From Stappia sediminis (GTDB lineage Bacteria; Pseudomonadota; Alphaproteobacteria; Rhizobiales; Stappiaceae): a stretch of DNA of 64,000 bases. Position numbers and translations under genes: made by a program. Positions within the stretch are counted from its first letter, which is position 1, and each line of letters opens with the position of its first letter. The notes beneath the pieces were generated by a model, which was not told the origin of the DNA, ran no database searches, and worked only from the letters and a program-made list of their open reading frames with translations. The stretch is taken from NCBI RefSeq assembly GCF_009826895.1, contig NZ_WUMV01000002.1, positions 496,001 through 560,000 on the forward strand. Direction: 5' to 3'. Of this stretch, positions 1 through 10,088 are shown in pieces.

Positions 1-483
1 GCGCAATGCAAGCCATCCAATCGATTTTGGAATGGCGAAATGCGGGCGCACGATCACAGCCGCATCGAGTTCCCCGGCCAGAACGCCGTGATAAAGGTTT
101 ACCGAGGAATCTGGACGCAGGAAGAACTCAATTCGCGAATGACGCTTTCGCAATCCCGCGACAATTTCGGGTATCAAGCCGGTCATGGCGGTGGCCGTGG
201 CTCCGATGCGCAGCCTGCCTGCGGGTTCGTCATTGGCGGCGATAGCCTGAAGATCGCGAACACCTTCGATCAGCGGGCGCGCGTGGCGCAGAACCGCCAT
301 CCCCGAGGCGGTGGGCCGCACGGTTCGCCCGGCACGTTCAACCAGCTTGTGGCCCAGATCCTTTTCCAGCGCACGCAAGCGCTGAGCGAGTGCCGCCGGA
401 GTGACGTTCAACCGCCGCGATGCTTCGGCTATCGAACCGCAATCCGCTATGACGACGAAACTTTCAAGGAAGCGGGTATCCAT
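1..483 (-). CDS. LysR-family transcriptional regulator, 3' part missing at window edge
   Basis: The reverse strand from the ATG at 483 is open to base 1 (161 codons, no stop), so the gene continues outside the window. The protein begins MDTRFLESFVVIADCGSIAE. Residues 1-60 form the LysR winged helix-turn-helix (EASRRLNVTPAALAQRLRAL, then KDLGHKLVERAGR). A linker helix follows, and the periplasmic-binding-like effector domain starts near residue 90 (GRLRIGATATAMTGLIPEI). It is divergent from the aminotransferase/ridA pair, the usual arrangement for a LysR activator controlling its neighbour; that target is an inference. The ligand cannot be read from what is visible. Confidence 0.88.
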   Translation of the reverse strand, partial: MDTRFLESFVVIADCGSIAEASRRLNVTPAALAQRLRALEKDLGHKLVERAGRTVRPTASGMAVLRHARPLIEGVRDLQAIAANDEPAGRLRIGATATAMTGLIPEIVAGLRKRHSRIEFFLRPDSSVNLYHGVLAGELDAAVIVRPHFAIPKSIGWLALR

Positions 484-517
484 AGATAGATTGTCTATCT
501 TTTGAAAATATCAAAAG
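484..517. promoter_or_regulatory. Two abutting inverted repeats between lysR and the aminotransferase
   Basis: Directly upstream of the lysR start are two perfect palindromes: AGATAG-5-CTATCT at 484-500 and CTTTTGA-5-TCAAAAG at 499-517. They sit in the 110 bp divergent intergenic region, which is AT-rich compared with the flanking genes. LysR regulators typically bind interrupted dyads close to their own start, so these are good operator candidates. Binding is inferred only. Confidence 0.5.
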
Positions 518-593
518 CAATATTTTCCACCTTTCCATTTCACTCTAATACCAACCAGAACCAGAATATGATGCCTTTTTGCGAGGAACCGAC

Positions 594-1811
594 ATGGCGA
601 TTGAAGCAAAATTCAGCAAGCTAGGCGCTGACGATGCGCCTGGCCAAGAGGTGCGGCAGAACGCCAAAGACGTAGAGCTTCTGCTGAGAGGAGACACGGT
701 TCCCGGGCGCAAGGTCGACTTCTCGCACGGGGATGTCGACGCTCATGAACCGACGCCGGGCGCATTCGACCTATTCACTACGGGTGTGGAGCGGGGAGGG
801 TGCCAAGCCTATACCGAATATCGCGGCAATCTCGATATTCGTGCGCTCATTGCTCCAAGACTGGCCGACTTCACCGGTGCGCCCGTAGATGCCGATGACG
901 GCTTGATCATTACACCCGGCACCCAGGGGGCCCTGTTTCTCGCTGTCGCTTCCACCGTCGATCAGGGCGATAAAGTTGCAATAGTTCAGCCCGACTATTT
1001 CGCGAATCGAAAATTGGTCGAGTTCTTCGGCGGCGTAATGGTGCCGGTGCAGATGAGGTACGATCAGTCTCCGGAAGGGGAAGCGGGCCTCGATCTCGAT
1101 GAGCTCGAAGATGCATTCAAGGCAGGAGCGCGGGTGTTCCTGTTTTCCAACCCCAACAACCCGACGGGCGTCGTCTACTCTGCCGAAGAGATTTCGCGGA
1201 TCGCTGCCCTCGGCGAAAAATACGGCGCCACTGTCATCGTCGACCAACTCTATTCACGCCTGCGCTACACGGGCGCGTCCTACACGCATTTCCGTGCGCA
1301 GGCCGTTAATCCGGAAAACGTCATCACGATAATGGGACCATCGAAGACCGAGTCGCTGTCGGGATATCGGCTCGGCGTCGCCTTTGGGTCGGCCAGGATC
1401 ATCGCGCGGATGGAAAAGCTCCAGGCGATCGTCAGCCTTCGGGCGGCAGGCTACAGCCAGGCGGTCCTGCGTGGCTGGTTTGACGAGCCGGCAGCCTGGA
1501 TGGAGGAGCGCATCCGCAAGCATCAGGCTATTCGCGATGGCTTGGTCGATGCGCTGCGCGGCATAGAGGGCGCGTTCGTTCGACCCTCGATGGCAGGCAG
1601 CTACCTGTTCCCGCGGTTGCCTGACCTTTCGGTGAGTCATTCCGATTTCGTCAAAATCCTCCGCCTTCAAGCGGGCGTCATTGTAACGCCCGGGACAGAG
1701 TTTAGTCCCCATACCGCAAACAGCGTGCGATTGAACTTCTCGCAGGATCACGCCGCTGCTGTCGCGGCAGTTGAGCGGATGGCCGTTCTTGTCGAAAGGT
1801 ACCGGACATGA
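594..1811 (+). CDS. PLP-dependent class I/II aminotransferase
   Basis: A 405-residue fold-type I aminotransferase. Visible family features are SNPNNPTGVVYS (the NPTG substrate/PLP loop), the VIVDQLYSRL strand carrying the PLP-pyridine Asp, and GPSKTESLSGYRLG with the Schiff-base lysine followed by the phosphate-binding Arg. The ATG at 594 is preferred over the in-frame TTG at 579 because GAGGA lies just ahead of it. The stop overlaps the ATG of ridA (ATGA), so the two are translationally coupled. Aminotransferases make reactive enamine/imine intermediates that RidA hydrolyses, which fits the pairing. The donor amino acid is unknown; the family includes aspartate and arginine-pyruvate type enzymes. 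Confidence 0.88.
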   Translation: MAIEAKFSKLGADDAPGQEVRQNAKDVELLLRGDTVPGRKVDFSHGDVDAHEPTPGAFDLFTTGVERGGCQAYTEYRGNLDIRALIAPRLADFTGAPVDADDGLIITPGTQGALFLAVASTVDQGDKVAIVQPDYFANRKLVEFFGGVMVPVQMRYDQSPEGEAGLDLDELEDAFKAGARVFLFSNPNNPTGVVYSAEEISRIAALGEKYGATVIVDQLYSRLRYTGASYTHFRAQAVNPENVITIMGPSKTESLSGYRLGVAFGSARIIARMEKLQAIVSLRAAGYSQAVLRGWFDEPAAWMEERIRKHQAIRDGLVDALRGIEGAFVRPSMAGSYLFPRLPDLSVSHSDFVKILRLQAGVIVTPGTEFSPHTANSVRLNFSQDHAAAVAAVERMAVLVERYRT

Positions 1812-2239
1812 GTAATTCAATGCCAATTCCGCAGGGCAACTATGTTCCGGCCCAACGCGTGGGTAACATGGTCTACACGTCCGGCATGACCCCGCGGCAA
1901 GACGGCGAACTCAAGGTGACCGGGCAAATACCTGCGAACGCGAATATCGAGGAATACCGATTTGCCGTGGAATTGGCCTGCGGGAATGCGTTGACCGCGG
2001 CTCGCGGCCAAATGCTAGAAGGCGAATTTATCGACCAGATCGTGAGCATGTCAGTTTTCATAGCAGCCGAAGCCGGGTTTACGACACATGCGAAGCTGGC
2101 CGATTTCGCCTCCAACTACCTTTTCGCGGAACTCGGGGATAGGGGCATTGGAGCCCGCGCTGCCATAGGAGTTGCAACGCTGCCTGGAAATGCTCCGGTG
2201 GAAATTCAGCTGACCGCAGCGGTGAAATCGGGAGAATAG
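1808..2239 (+). CDS. RidA/YjgF/UK114-family enamine/imine deaminase-like protein
   Basis: A 143-residue single-domain RidA-superfamily protein. It has the typical N-terminal VGNMVYTSGMTPRQDGELK segment and the C-terminal active-site strand with RAAIGVATLPGNAPVEIQ, including the Arg that in RidA binds the substrate carboxylate. RidA proteins trim as homotrimers and hydrolyse reactive 2-aminoacrylate-type imines released by PLP enzymes. The four-base overlap with the upstream aminotransferase suggests a dedicated partner rather than the housekeeping RidA. It belongs to a subgroup (about 140 residues rather than about 128), so imine specificity may differ. Confidence 0.85.
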   Translation: MSNSMPIPQGNYVPAQRVGNMVYTSGMTPRQDGELKVTGQIPANANIEEYRFAVELACGNALTAARGQMLEGEFIDQIVSMSVFIAAEAGFTTHAKLADFASNYLFAELGDRGIGARAAIGVATLPGNAPVEIQLTAAVKSGE

Positions 2240-2260
2240 CCGGTTTCTTAGTATCTCCCG

Positions 2261-2281
2261 CCAAATCCTGCTCGGATTTGG
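2261..2281 (+). terminator. Hairpin after ridA
   Basis: A perfect 8 bp stem (CCAAATCC / GGATTTGG) with loop TGCTC lies 21 bases after the ridA stop. It is followed by TGGGGGG rather than a U-tract, so it may act as a 3' stabilising hairpin or weak terminator rather than a classical intrinsic terminator. Confidence 0.4.
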
Positions 2282-2566
2282 TGGGGGGCTCAACGCATTG
2301 ATTCCTGGTAAATTTCTTATCGATTGGACGACGCCATCCGGTAGGGCAAGCGCTCTAAGTCAGCACAACTTTTGTCCCAAACCCTTGGCGAAGCACACCT
2401 TTTACCCACGCTAAATCTCAGGCTGACTCGAATCTGTCTCCGAAACAAAGAATTGTTGGTTCCGCGGCAGCAGAATTGCGACGTCGAATGCGCATATGCC
2501 TGCTACTGCACGGGGAATGCCCGAGAGCGCAAAATCGTTCGAGATCATTGGAATAAATCAGGAAAG
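2282..2566. other. Non-coding stretch before the tRNA
   Basis: No convincing gene is visible. The open frames here run into and across the tRNA and have no recognisable protein features or ribosome binding sites. Confidence 0.5.
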
Positions 2567-2640
2567 TGGCTGGGGAACCTGGATTCGAACCAGGACTAAC
2601 GGAGTCAGAGTCCGTGGGTCTACCGTTAACCTATTCCCCA
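2567..2640 (-). tRNA. tRNA-Gln (anticodon CUG)
   Basis: On the reverse strand a 74-base cloverleaf runs from 2640 to 2567. The acceptor stem is TGGGGAA paired with TTCCCCA. The D arm contains GGTTAACGGTAGA-like sequence. The anticodon stem is ACGGA/TCCGT around loop CTCTGAC, giving anticodon CTG. The T arm is CCTGG/TTCGAAT/CCAGG, and the discriminator is G, with CCA encoded. The U1-A72 end and CUG anticodon match bacterial tRNA-Gln. It reads CAG codons. Confidence 0.95.
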
Positions 2641-2897
2641 GTGTGAACGACAGCGCGTGGGAAGAAGCCGTCCACGTTGCCGTTGGCATGTTTATATACA
2701 AACCCGCAGGGAGGATGCAACACCGTGAGGAGAATTTTTCGCCTATCCGCAACGCCTGTGCAAAAGGTGGCGCGTCCAAGCTGAACAAGCCTGCTCAGCA
2801 CCCGGCAGGCTTCTGTCCTTTAGCCTCATGTTCGATTTGCTCAATGAGCGCAAGCTGCTACACTCGCGTCAACTAACGATTGGAGGGCGGCGCCTTG

Positions 2898-4493
2898 ATG
2901 GGGCGCTGCCGAGGGCTTGAAGTGAGCGACACGGGCGAATTCGGGCCGGAGGCATTCCGGGCCGTGCCCGATACGGCGGAGAGTTCGGATGATGGACGCA
3001 AGTCTTCCTGGCGCGGGCCTCACAAGAGGCGAAAGGATGTTGACGGGCGTCTGAACGGATCTTCGCAACCCGCTTCCGTGGATGGTTCGTCCGTCCATGC
3101 GGTTGCGGGCGGATCGGGCATTAAACAGTCGAAGAAGAAAAAGCGTCGGCGCCGCCCGAACCGGGCTGAGCGTAGAGCGGAGCAATTCTCGGACAACAAT
3201 CAGGTTGAAGCGCCGCCCCAAGATTCAGGCAATGCCACGCTTCCATGCGCTGAAATTTCGAAGACAGATGCCTCAATAGACGCTTCGCGCTCCGGGGAAA
3301 CGGGAGGCGGGCATGCGGGCGGCGAACGGGCAGGCCGGCAGGATGAGCGTGGCGGCGGCGCAGGCAATCCCGCAGTTTACAAACCGGCGTATCTCAACGG
3401 CAAAGGGAACGCATACGCTCCCTCCGTTTCGTCGCAAGACCTTCGCGCCGAAGAAGGCCGCCAGCAGGACACCCTTTATGCGGCACTTGATCTGGGGACG
3501 AACAATTGTCGTCTGCTTGTGGCGCGCCCCGAGACGCGCGGCTTCAGGGTTGTCGATGCATTTTCGAAAATCGTTCGCCTTGGCGAGGGGCTGGGGCGCA
3601 CACGAAGGCTTTCCGATGATGCGATGGATCGTGCGGTCGAAGCGCTCGACTGCTGCCGCGACAAGCTCATGCAGCGCGGGGTGGAAAGGTTTCGCCTGAT
3701 TGCGACGGAAGCGTGCCGGGCAGCCGAAAACGGCGAGAGTTTCATAGACCGCGTGCGCGATCAGACCGGGCTTTCCCTCGAAATCGTTTCGCGTGAGACC
3801 GAAGCGCGTCTGGCCGTTGCGGGCTGCGCTTCGCTGGTCGATCCGGAAGCCGATGGTGTTGTGCTGTTTGATATCGGCGGTGGTTCTTCGGAAATCGTGT
3901 GGCTGGATCTGCGAAACCGCTGTGGCGCGCGCGGATATGCGCTGACGAAATTCATACGCGCGTGGATTTCGCTTCCTGTGGGCGTGGTCAACCTGGCCGA
4001 GCGCCACGGGGGACGGAATGTCACTTTGGACGTCTTCGAAGCGATGGTCGCGGATGCGGCGGGCCATCTTGAATCCTTCGCCCTTGGCGAACAACTGACG
4101 GATGCGATCTGCTCCGGCAAGGTTCACATGCTGGGCACTTCGGGTACGGTAACGACGCTGGCCGGCGTTCACTTCGGCCTGAAGCGATATGACCGTCGCA
4201 GGGTGGATGGTGCCTGGCTCGGTCATGAAGACGTTTCCTCCATGATAGACCGGCTGCGCTCGATGCCTTACGAAGAGCGGGTGAAGAACCCTTGCATTGG
4301 CGCGGATCGTGCCGATCTTGTGCTTGCGGGCTGCGCGATACTCGAAGCCATCCGCCGACGCTGGACATGCCAGCGGCTGAGGGTTGCCGACAGGGGCTTG
4401 CGCGAGGGTATCCTCATGGAGTTGATGTCGGCCGATGAAGTCTGGCGCAGATCGCGGCACGGCAAATGGCGCGGCAGACGCAGGCAAAGATAA
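2898..4493 (+). CDS. Ppx/GppA-family phosphatase with long basic N-terminal extension
   Basis: A 531-residue protein. Residues from about 194 on are an ASKHA-fold Ppx/GppA domain: [16 protein letters not shown] (phosphate 1 loop), [13 protein letters not shown], the catalytic Glu region [12 protein letters not shown], and [16 protein letters not shown] (phosphate 2 loop). These enzymes hydrolyse polyphosphate or pppGpp. The first ~190 residues are low-complexity and disordered, with a run of Lys/Arg ([15 protein letters not shown]), and the C-terminus ends in another Arg/Lys-rich tail ([11 protein letters not shown]). The ATG at 2898 is preferred over TTG 2880 because GGAGG lies 11 bases upstream. 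It is followed 22 bases later by rlmE, so the pair is probably cotranscribed. The sequence does not decide between exopolyphosphatase and pppGpp phosphatase. Confidence 0.88.
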   Translation: MGRCRGLEVSDTGEFGPEAFRAVPDTAESSDDGRKSSWRGPHKRRKDVDGRLNGSSQPASVDGSSVHAVAGGSGIKQSKKKKRRRRPNRAERRAEQFSDNNQVEAPPQDSGNATLPCAEISKTDASIDASRSGETGGGHAGGERAGRQDERGGGAGNPAVYKPAYLNGKGNAYAPSVSSQDLRAEEGRQQDTLYAALDLGTNNCRLLVARPETRGFRVVDAFSKIVRLGEGLGRTRRLSDDAMDRAVEALDCCRDKLMQRGVERFRLIATEACRAAENGESFIDRVRDQTGLSLEIVSRETEARLAVAGCASLVDPEADGVVLFDIGGGSSEIVWLDLRNRCGARGYALTKFIRAWISLPVGVVNLAERHGGRNVTLDVFEAMVADAAGHLESFALGEQLTDAICSGKVHMLGTSGTVTTLAGVHFGLKRYDRRRVDGAWLGHEDVSSMIDRLRSMPYEERVKNPCIGADRADLVLAGCAILEAIRRRWTCQRLRVADRGLREGILMELMSADEVWRRSRHGKWRGRRRQR

Positions 4494-4515
4494 TCAGGCA
4501 AACCGGAAAGGTTCC

Positions 4516-5229
4516 ATGGCCACTTCAGGGCGGGGTCGCGGTGAACGCGGCCTTTATCAACGCGTCAAGACGGCAGGCAAGCGCAAGGAATCCTCCACGC
4601 GCTGGCTTGAGCGTCATCTGAACGACCCTTATGTCCGCCGGTCGAAGATCGATGGCTACCGGTCACGGGCAGCTTACAAGCTGTTGGAAATCGACGAGAA
4701 ACACAAGCTTCTGAAACCCGGGATCCGCATTGTGGACCTTGGTGCCGCGCCCGGCGGCTGGTGCCAGATCGCGGCCGATGTGACGGGCTCGACCGACGAA
4801 AATCCGCTTGTCGTCGGTATCGACTATCTGGACGTCGAGCCGATCCCCGGTGTCGTGCTGTTGAAGAAGGACTTTCTGGACGACGATGCGCCGCAGGCGC
4901 TGATGGAGGCTTTGGGCGGGCACAAGGCGGATCTTGTCCTGTCCGATATGGCGGCGCCGACGACGGGGCATCGAAAGACGGATCACCTGCGCACAACGCA
5001 CCTGTTCGAAGTGGCGGCGGAATTCGCTCGCGAGAACTTGGTGACGGGCGGTAATTTTCTCTCGAAAGTCTTTCGCGGCGGAACGGAGAACGAACTGCTT
5101 CGTCAGTTGAAGCAGGACTACCATTCTGTCGTCCATGTGAAGCCGCCGGCGAGCCGCCAGGAAAGCCCTGAACTTTACGTTCTCGCAAAGGGTTTTCGTG
5201 GGCGCAATGACAATGAGCCCATGACTTAG
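4516..5229 (+). CDS. rlmE: 23S rRNA (uridine2552-2'-O)-methyltransferase RlmE (FtsJ/RrmJ)
   Basis: A 237-residue Rossmann methyltransferase that 2'-O-methylates U2552 of 23S rRNA on the 50S subunit. SAM motif I is [14 protein letters not shown]. The K-D-K-E catalytic tetrad is visible as the Lys of [10 protein letters not shown], the Asp of [10 protein letters not shown], the Lys of FLSKVFRG and the Glu of [15 protein letters not shown]. The N-terminus is basic (about 45 residues more than E. coli RlmE's core), typical of rhizobial homologues. The start ATG at 4516 has GGAAAGG just upstream; an earlier in-frame ATG at 4435 lies inside the Ppx gene and is unlikely. The stop codon falls within the left end of the repeat element at 5227. 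Confidence 0.95.
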   Translation: MATSGRGRGERGLYQRVKTAGKRKESSTRWLERHLNDPYVRRSKIDGYRSRAAYKLLEIDEKHKLLKPGIRIVDLGAAPGGWCQIAADVTGSTDENPLVVGIDYLDVEPIPGVVLLKKDFLDDDAPQALMEALGGHKADLVLSDMAAPTTGHRKTDHLRTTHLFEVAAEFARENLVTGGNFLSKVFRGGTENELLRQLKQDYHSVVHVKPPASRQESPELYVLAKGFRGRNDNEPMT

Positions 5230-5498
5230 GGGCTGTTGAGATTCAGGATTTGGTGCGTGGTATAAGCGAAAATCGTTCAGCTTCAGAAGCAGGACCGCAG
5301 GTAGGACTGCCCCCTTTTCAAGGTCCTGCGACGCAAAGATGGACGCTTTTCGCCATATCCCTTCGGGACGCGACGAATTTCGGCCCTGAATGCGTTGAAG
5401 AGCCCTTTTGATGGAATACACCACAGCGGTCTCTTCGCCTGTTCAGGCCCGAAATTCGCATTACGCCACGCTCGAAACCTGATTCTCAACAGACCCTA
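5227..5498. repeat. MITE-like element with long terminal inverted repeats, flanked by TA
   Basis: The left end (from 5229, GGGGCTGTTGAGATTCAGG) and the reverse complement of the right end (up to 5496, GGGTCTGTTGAGAATCAGG) match at all but two of 19 positions. The similarity extends inward (GCGTGG, then TAA, then GCGAA on both sides) to about 50 bp. Both outer ends abut TA dinucleotides (5227-5228, 5497-5498), consistent with a TA target duplication as made by IS630/Tc1-type and some IS5-group elements. The interior (~170 bp) has a second dyad around CGAATTTCGGSCCTGAA-like sequence and no transposase gene, so this is a non-autonomous element or the remnant of one. The element family is inferred. 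Confidence 0.7.
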
Positions 5499-6926
5499 AA
5501 CTCTGGTATCTGACGGCGGGCGCGACGCTCCGCCCACAGTGGCCGCGTGGCCGGAAACCGAAGCCCCGGCATCGCGGTCAAGGGTCAGGAACGAAACCGC
5601 CGAAACAAGCACGATTCCCGTGACGACGAGGAAAGCGATCGCATAGTCGGTGGGGCCGGCGCTTTGGGCGCCGCGCAACATCGTGGTCGCCGAAAGCGTC
5701 AATGCGGCAATGCTCACCCCTATCGAGAGCGACAATTGCTGCGCCATGGACGTGAAGCCTGTGGCCCGGCTCATCTGGGTGTCGCTCAAATCCGCAAATG
5801 CGATCGAATTCAGCGCCGTGAATTGCAGGGACCGGAAGAACCCGCCGATAAACAGGATCATTATCATCACGAAAGCGGGCGTAGCGGGCGAGAAAGCCGC
5901 GCAGGCGCCGATCGATATGGCGGCAAGCAAGGCGTTGAGGCTGAGGACGTTTCGGAAGCCGGCTCTTGCCAGAATGCGTGGGGCCGCGAATTTCATCGAT
6001 ATTGCTCCGGCTGCCGCCGCGAAAGTGATCAGCCCTGAAGTGAGAGCGGTCTTGCCGAAGCCCTGCTGAAGCATGAGCGGGAGGAGGAAAGGTATCGCGC
6101 CGATCCCGAATCGGAAAAAGGAACCTCCGAAGAGGCTGACGCGGAATGTGGAAATTCGAAGGAGCGAGAGGTCGAGGATCGGCGAGGCTGCCGAAATGGC
6201 GTGACGCACATAAACGAGACCGGCCAGAAACCCGGCTGCGATGAGCAGATGGCCCGTATAGCCGGCGATATTGGTATTGGGCGCCAGTTCGAACCCGAAA
6301 AGCAGCCCGGCAATGGCAACAGAAGAAAGGCAGAACCCTTTCAGGTCGAAGGGCGGCCTGTCTTCTCCGCGGATGTCCTCGAAATAGATCGTGGCGAGCG
6401 TAATTCCCAGCAGGCCGACCGGAACGTTTATCCAGAATATCCAGGGCCATTCGGCATAGGTCACGAGAAACCCTCCGAGCGGAGGGCCTACGACCGGGCC
6501 GATGAGCGCGGGAACCGTTACCCACGTCATCGCCTGAACGAGTTGCGATTTCGGCACCGCGCGCAGAAGCGCGAGCCGTGCAACCGGCACCATCATCGCC
6601 CCGCCCAGCCCCTGGACGATACGCATGATAATGAGCTCGGTAACCGAGGACGCCGCACCGCAGCCGATCGACGCGAGGACGAAGATCGCAACCGCCCAGC
6701 GGAAAACGTTGCGCGTGCCGAAGCGGTCCGCGATCCACCCGCTTGCCGGCATGAATACCGCAAGCGCGATCAGATAAGACGTCATTGCCAGGTGCAGGCG
6801 AACGGGATCTATCGAAAATGATCGCCCGATCGCCGGCAGTGCGGTGCCGAGGATCGTGGAATCGAGCGTTTGCATGAAAAGGGCGCAGGCCACGACAAGC
6901 GCGACCAGTCTTTGACGAGGAAGCAC
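5496..6926 (-). CDS. MFS transporter, DHA2 (EmrB/QacA-type) drug:H+ antiporter family
   Basis: An integral membrane protein of about 476 residues with the DHA2 hallmark motif in TM1 (FMQTLDSTILGTALPAIG), MFS motif A after TM2 (GWIADRFGTRNVF) and the antiporter motif C region (PALIGPVVGPPLGGFLV). Some 14 hydrophobic segments can be counted. It probably exports hydrophobic or toxic compounds with proton exchange; the substrate is unknown. The start is uncertain. A GTG at 6926 places seven residues before TM1, as is common in the family, while an ATG at 7058 would add 44 residues of non-membrane sequence and lacks a properly spaced ribosome site. It is convergent with rlmE, and its stop codon overlaps the right end of the inverted-repeat element. 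Confidence 0.85.
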   Translation of the reverse strand: MLPRQRLVALVVACALFMQTLDSTILGTALPAIGRSFSIDPVRLHLAMTSYLIALAVFMPASGWIADRFGTRNVFRWAVAIFVLASIGCGAASSVTELIIMRIVQGLGGAMMVPVARLALLRAVPKSQLVQAMTWVTVPALIGPVVGPPLGGFLVTYAEWPWIFWINVPVGLLGITLATIYFEDIRGEDRPPFDLKGFCLSSVAIAGLLFGFELAPNTNIAGYTGHLLIAAGFLAGLVYVRHAISAASPILDLSLLRISTFRVSLFGGSFFRFGIGAIPFLLPLMLQQGFGKTALTSGLITFAAAAGAISMKFAAPRILARAGFRNVLSLNALLAAISIGACAAFSPATPAFVMIMILFIGGFFRSLQFTALNSIAFADLSDTQMSRATGFTSMAQQLSLSIGVSIAALTLSATTMLRGAQSAGPTDYAIAFLVVTGIVLVSAVSFLTLDRDAGASVSGHAATVGGASRPPSDTRV

Positions 6927-7080
6927 TGGAAACTCTGAAATGCGAGGGTTTTGAAGCCTTATAGCAGGATTAAGTGTTGCCGGATCAATCACAAGGCGTT
7001 TTGTATGATAAAAATTCCCCGATTTGCGCGGATATTGCACGGCTAAGCCGCTTCCCATCCTGTCACGGTCGTGTTATTGA

Positions 7081-8685
<1,605 letters not shown>

Positions 8686-8743
8686 CGGTAATAAAAGAGG
8701 CCGACCGCACTGTGCCGATCGGTCCAAGTGGAGTGCTACTGGA

Positions 8744-10039
8744 ATGAAGGATGGCGGACGTATCGCCGCGGCGATCGATGTGTTGACCGACATCGAAAGC
8801 CGCCGCCGCCCGGTGCAGGACGCGCTCAAGGACTGGGGTATCAGCCACCGTTTTGCCGGCTCTGGCGACCGGGTTGCGATTGGCAACCTCGTGTTCGACG
8901 CATTGCGGGCGAAAGCGTCGCTTTCCTACATGTTGGACGATGCGGGCCCGCGTGCGCTTGCCATCGGCGTCTACGCGATTTCCTGGGGCAGGGGCGTGGA
9001 GGGTATAGCTACTGCATTCGATGCGGACAAGCATGCTCCGCCCGCCTTGACGGATAAGGAAACTGAAAGGCTGGCAGCCGCCTCGCTTGAGGGCGCGCCG
9101 GATTGGGTTCTCGCCGACGTACCGGAATGGCTTTGGCCCGAGTTTTCTTCCGCTTTTAGCGCAGATGCGGTCGCGGAGGGCAGGGCGCTCGCGAGCCGCG
9201 CGCCGATCGACATGCGGGTGAACCGGCTGAAGGCTACCCGCGAAAAGGTGTTGAAACGGCTTCATCATCTGGGTGCGGAAGTGACGCCGATATCCCCCCT
9301 CGGCTTACGTATCGCGCCGGCTGAAGGTGCCGGCCGGATGCCGCATGTCCAGGCGGAGGAGGGATTTCGCAAGGGCTGGTTCGAGCTCCAGGACGAGGCA
9401 AGTCAGACGGCTGCTCTGCTTGCGGGCGCAAAAGGCGGCGATCAGGTGCTCGACTATTGTGCCGGCGGCGGTGGCAAGACTTTGGCGCTGGCAGGCGAGA
9501 TGGAAAACCGCGGCCAGATCTACGCTTACGATGCTGATCGTTTGCGGCTTGCGCCTATACATGATCGTCTGCGCCGTGCCGGCGTGCGAAATGTTCAAAT
9601 TCGTGACCCCCAGACCGGCGGCTTGGAAGGGCTTGAGGGGCGGATGGATCTGGTTTTCGCCGATGTTCCGTGTTCAGGCACAGGCGTGTGGCGCAGGCGG
9701 CCCGATTCGAAGTGGCGTCTTTCTGAAAGAGCGCTCGGCGAGCGGATGACGGAGCAGCGCGAGGTCATTCGCGCGGCAAGCAGGTACGTGCGCCCCGGGG
9801 GGCGCCTTGTCTATGTCACCTGTTCGCTGCTCAGCAGCGAAAATCGCGAGCAACTTATCGGTTTTCTCGGTGAAAATCGGGATTTCAGACCGCTCGACTT
9901 GAAGGCGGATTGGACTCGGGTTCTCGGGGATACGTCCGATCGCTCGCGTTTCGACGACGCTGGTTTTGCGACGTTGTCACCTGCAAAAAGCGGCACGGAT
10001 GGCTTTTTCGTAAGTGTTTTGCAGCGCGCTGACGGATAG
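8744..10039 (+). CDS. RsmB/NOP-family rRNA (cytosine-5)-methyltransferase
   Basis: A 431-residue SAM-dependent RNA m5C methyltransferase. The N-terminal ~145 residues resemble the NusB-like RNA-binding region of RsmB. SAM motif I is LDYCAGGGGKTLALAG (about residue 236). The two functional cysteines are present: C310 in DVPCSGTGVW (motif IV, product release) and C360 in VTCSLLSSEN (motif VI, nucleophile). RsmB methylates C967 of 16S rRNA, and this is the probable role. In Hyphomicrobiales this gene sits between guaB and guaA, as here. It begins 58 bases after guaB and may be cotranscribed. Confidence 0.9.
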   Translation: MKDGGRIAAAIDVLTDIESRRRPVQDALKDWGISHRFAGSGDRVAIGNLVFDALRAKASLSYMLDDAGPRALAIGVYAISWGRGVEGIATAFDADKHAPPALTDKETERLAAASLEGAPDWVLADVPEWLWPEFSSAFSADAVAEGRALASRAPIDMRVNRLKATREKVLKRLHHLGAEVTPISPLGLRIAPAEGAGRMPHVQAEEGFRKGWFELQDEASQTAALLAGAKGGDQVLDYCAGGGGKTLALAGEMENRGQIYAYDADRLRLAPIHDRLRRAGVRNVQIRDPQTGGLEGLEGRMDLVFADVPCSGTGVWRRRPDSKWRLSERALGERMTEQREVIRAASRYVRPGGRLVYVTCSLLSSENREQLIGFLGENRDFRPLDLKADWTRVLGDTSDRSRFDDAGFATLSPAKSGTDGFFVSVLQRADG

Positions 10040-10056
10040 AGGCTCCTAAGGAGCCT
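10040..10056. terminator. Hairpin between convergent rsmB-like and TPR genes
   Basis: A perfect 7 bp stem (AGGCTCC / GGAGCCT) with a TAA loop starts right at the rsmB-like stop, in the 49 bp gap before the stop of the opposing TPR gene. It lacks a long U-tract on either side. It could serve both converging transcripts. Confidence 0.4.
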
Positions 10057-10088
10057 GTTGGTATCCACGTGAGGAGCGCAGCCGCAGT

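Noticed and set aside
2372-2876. Short plus-strand open frames across the tRNA
   Set aside because: They translate through the tRNA-Gln sequence and show no protein-like features.
3273-4487. 404-residue minus-strand open frame over the Ppx/GppA gene
   Set aside because: Antisense shadow of a recognised gene with no homology-like motifs of its own.
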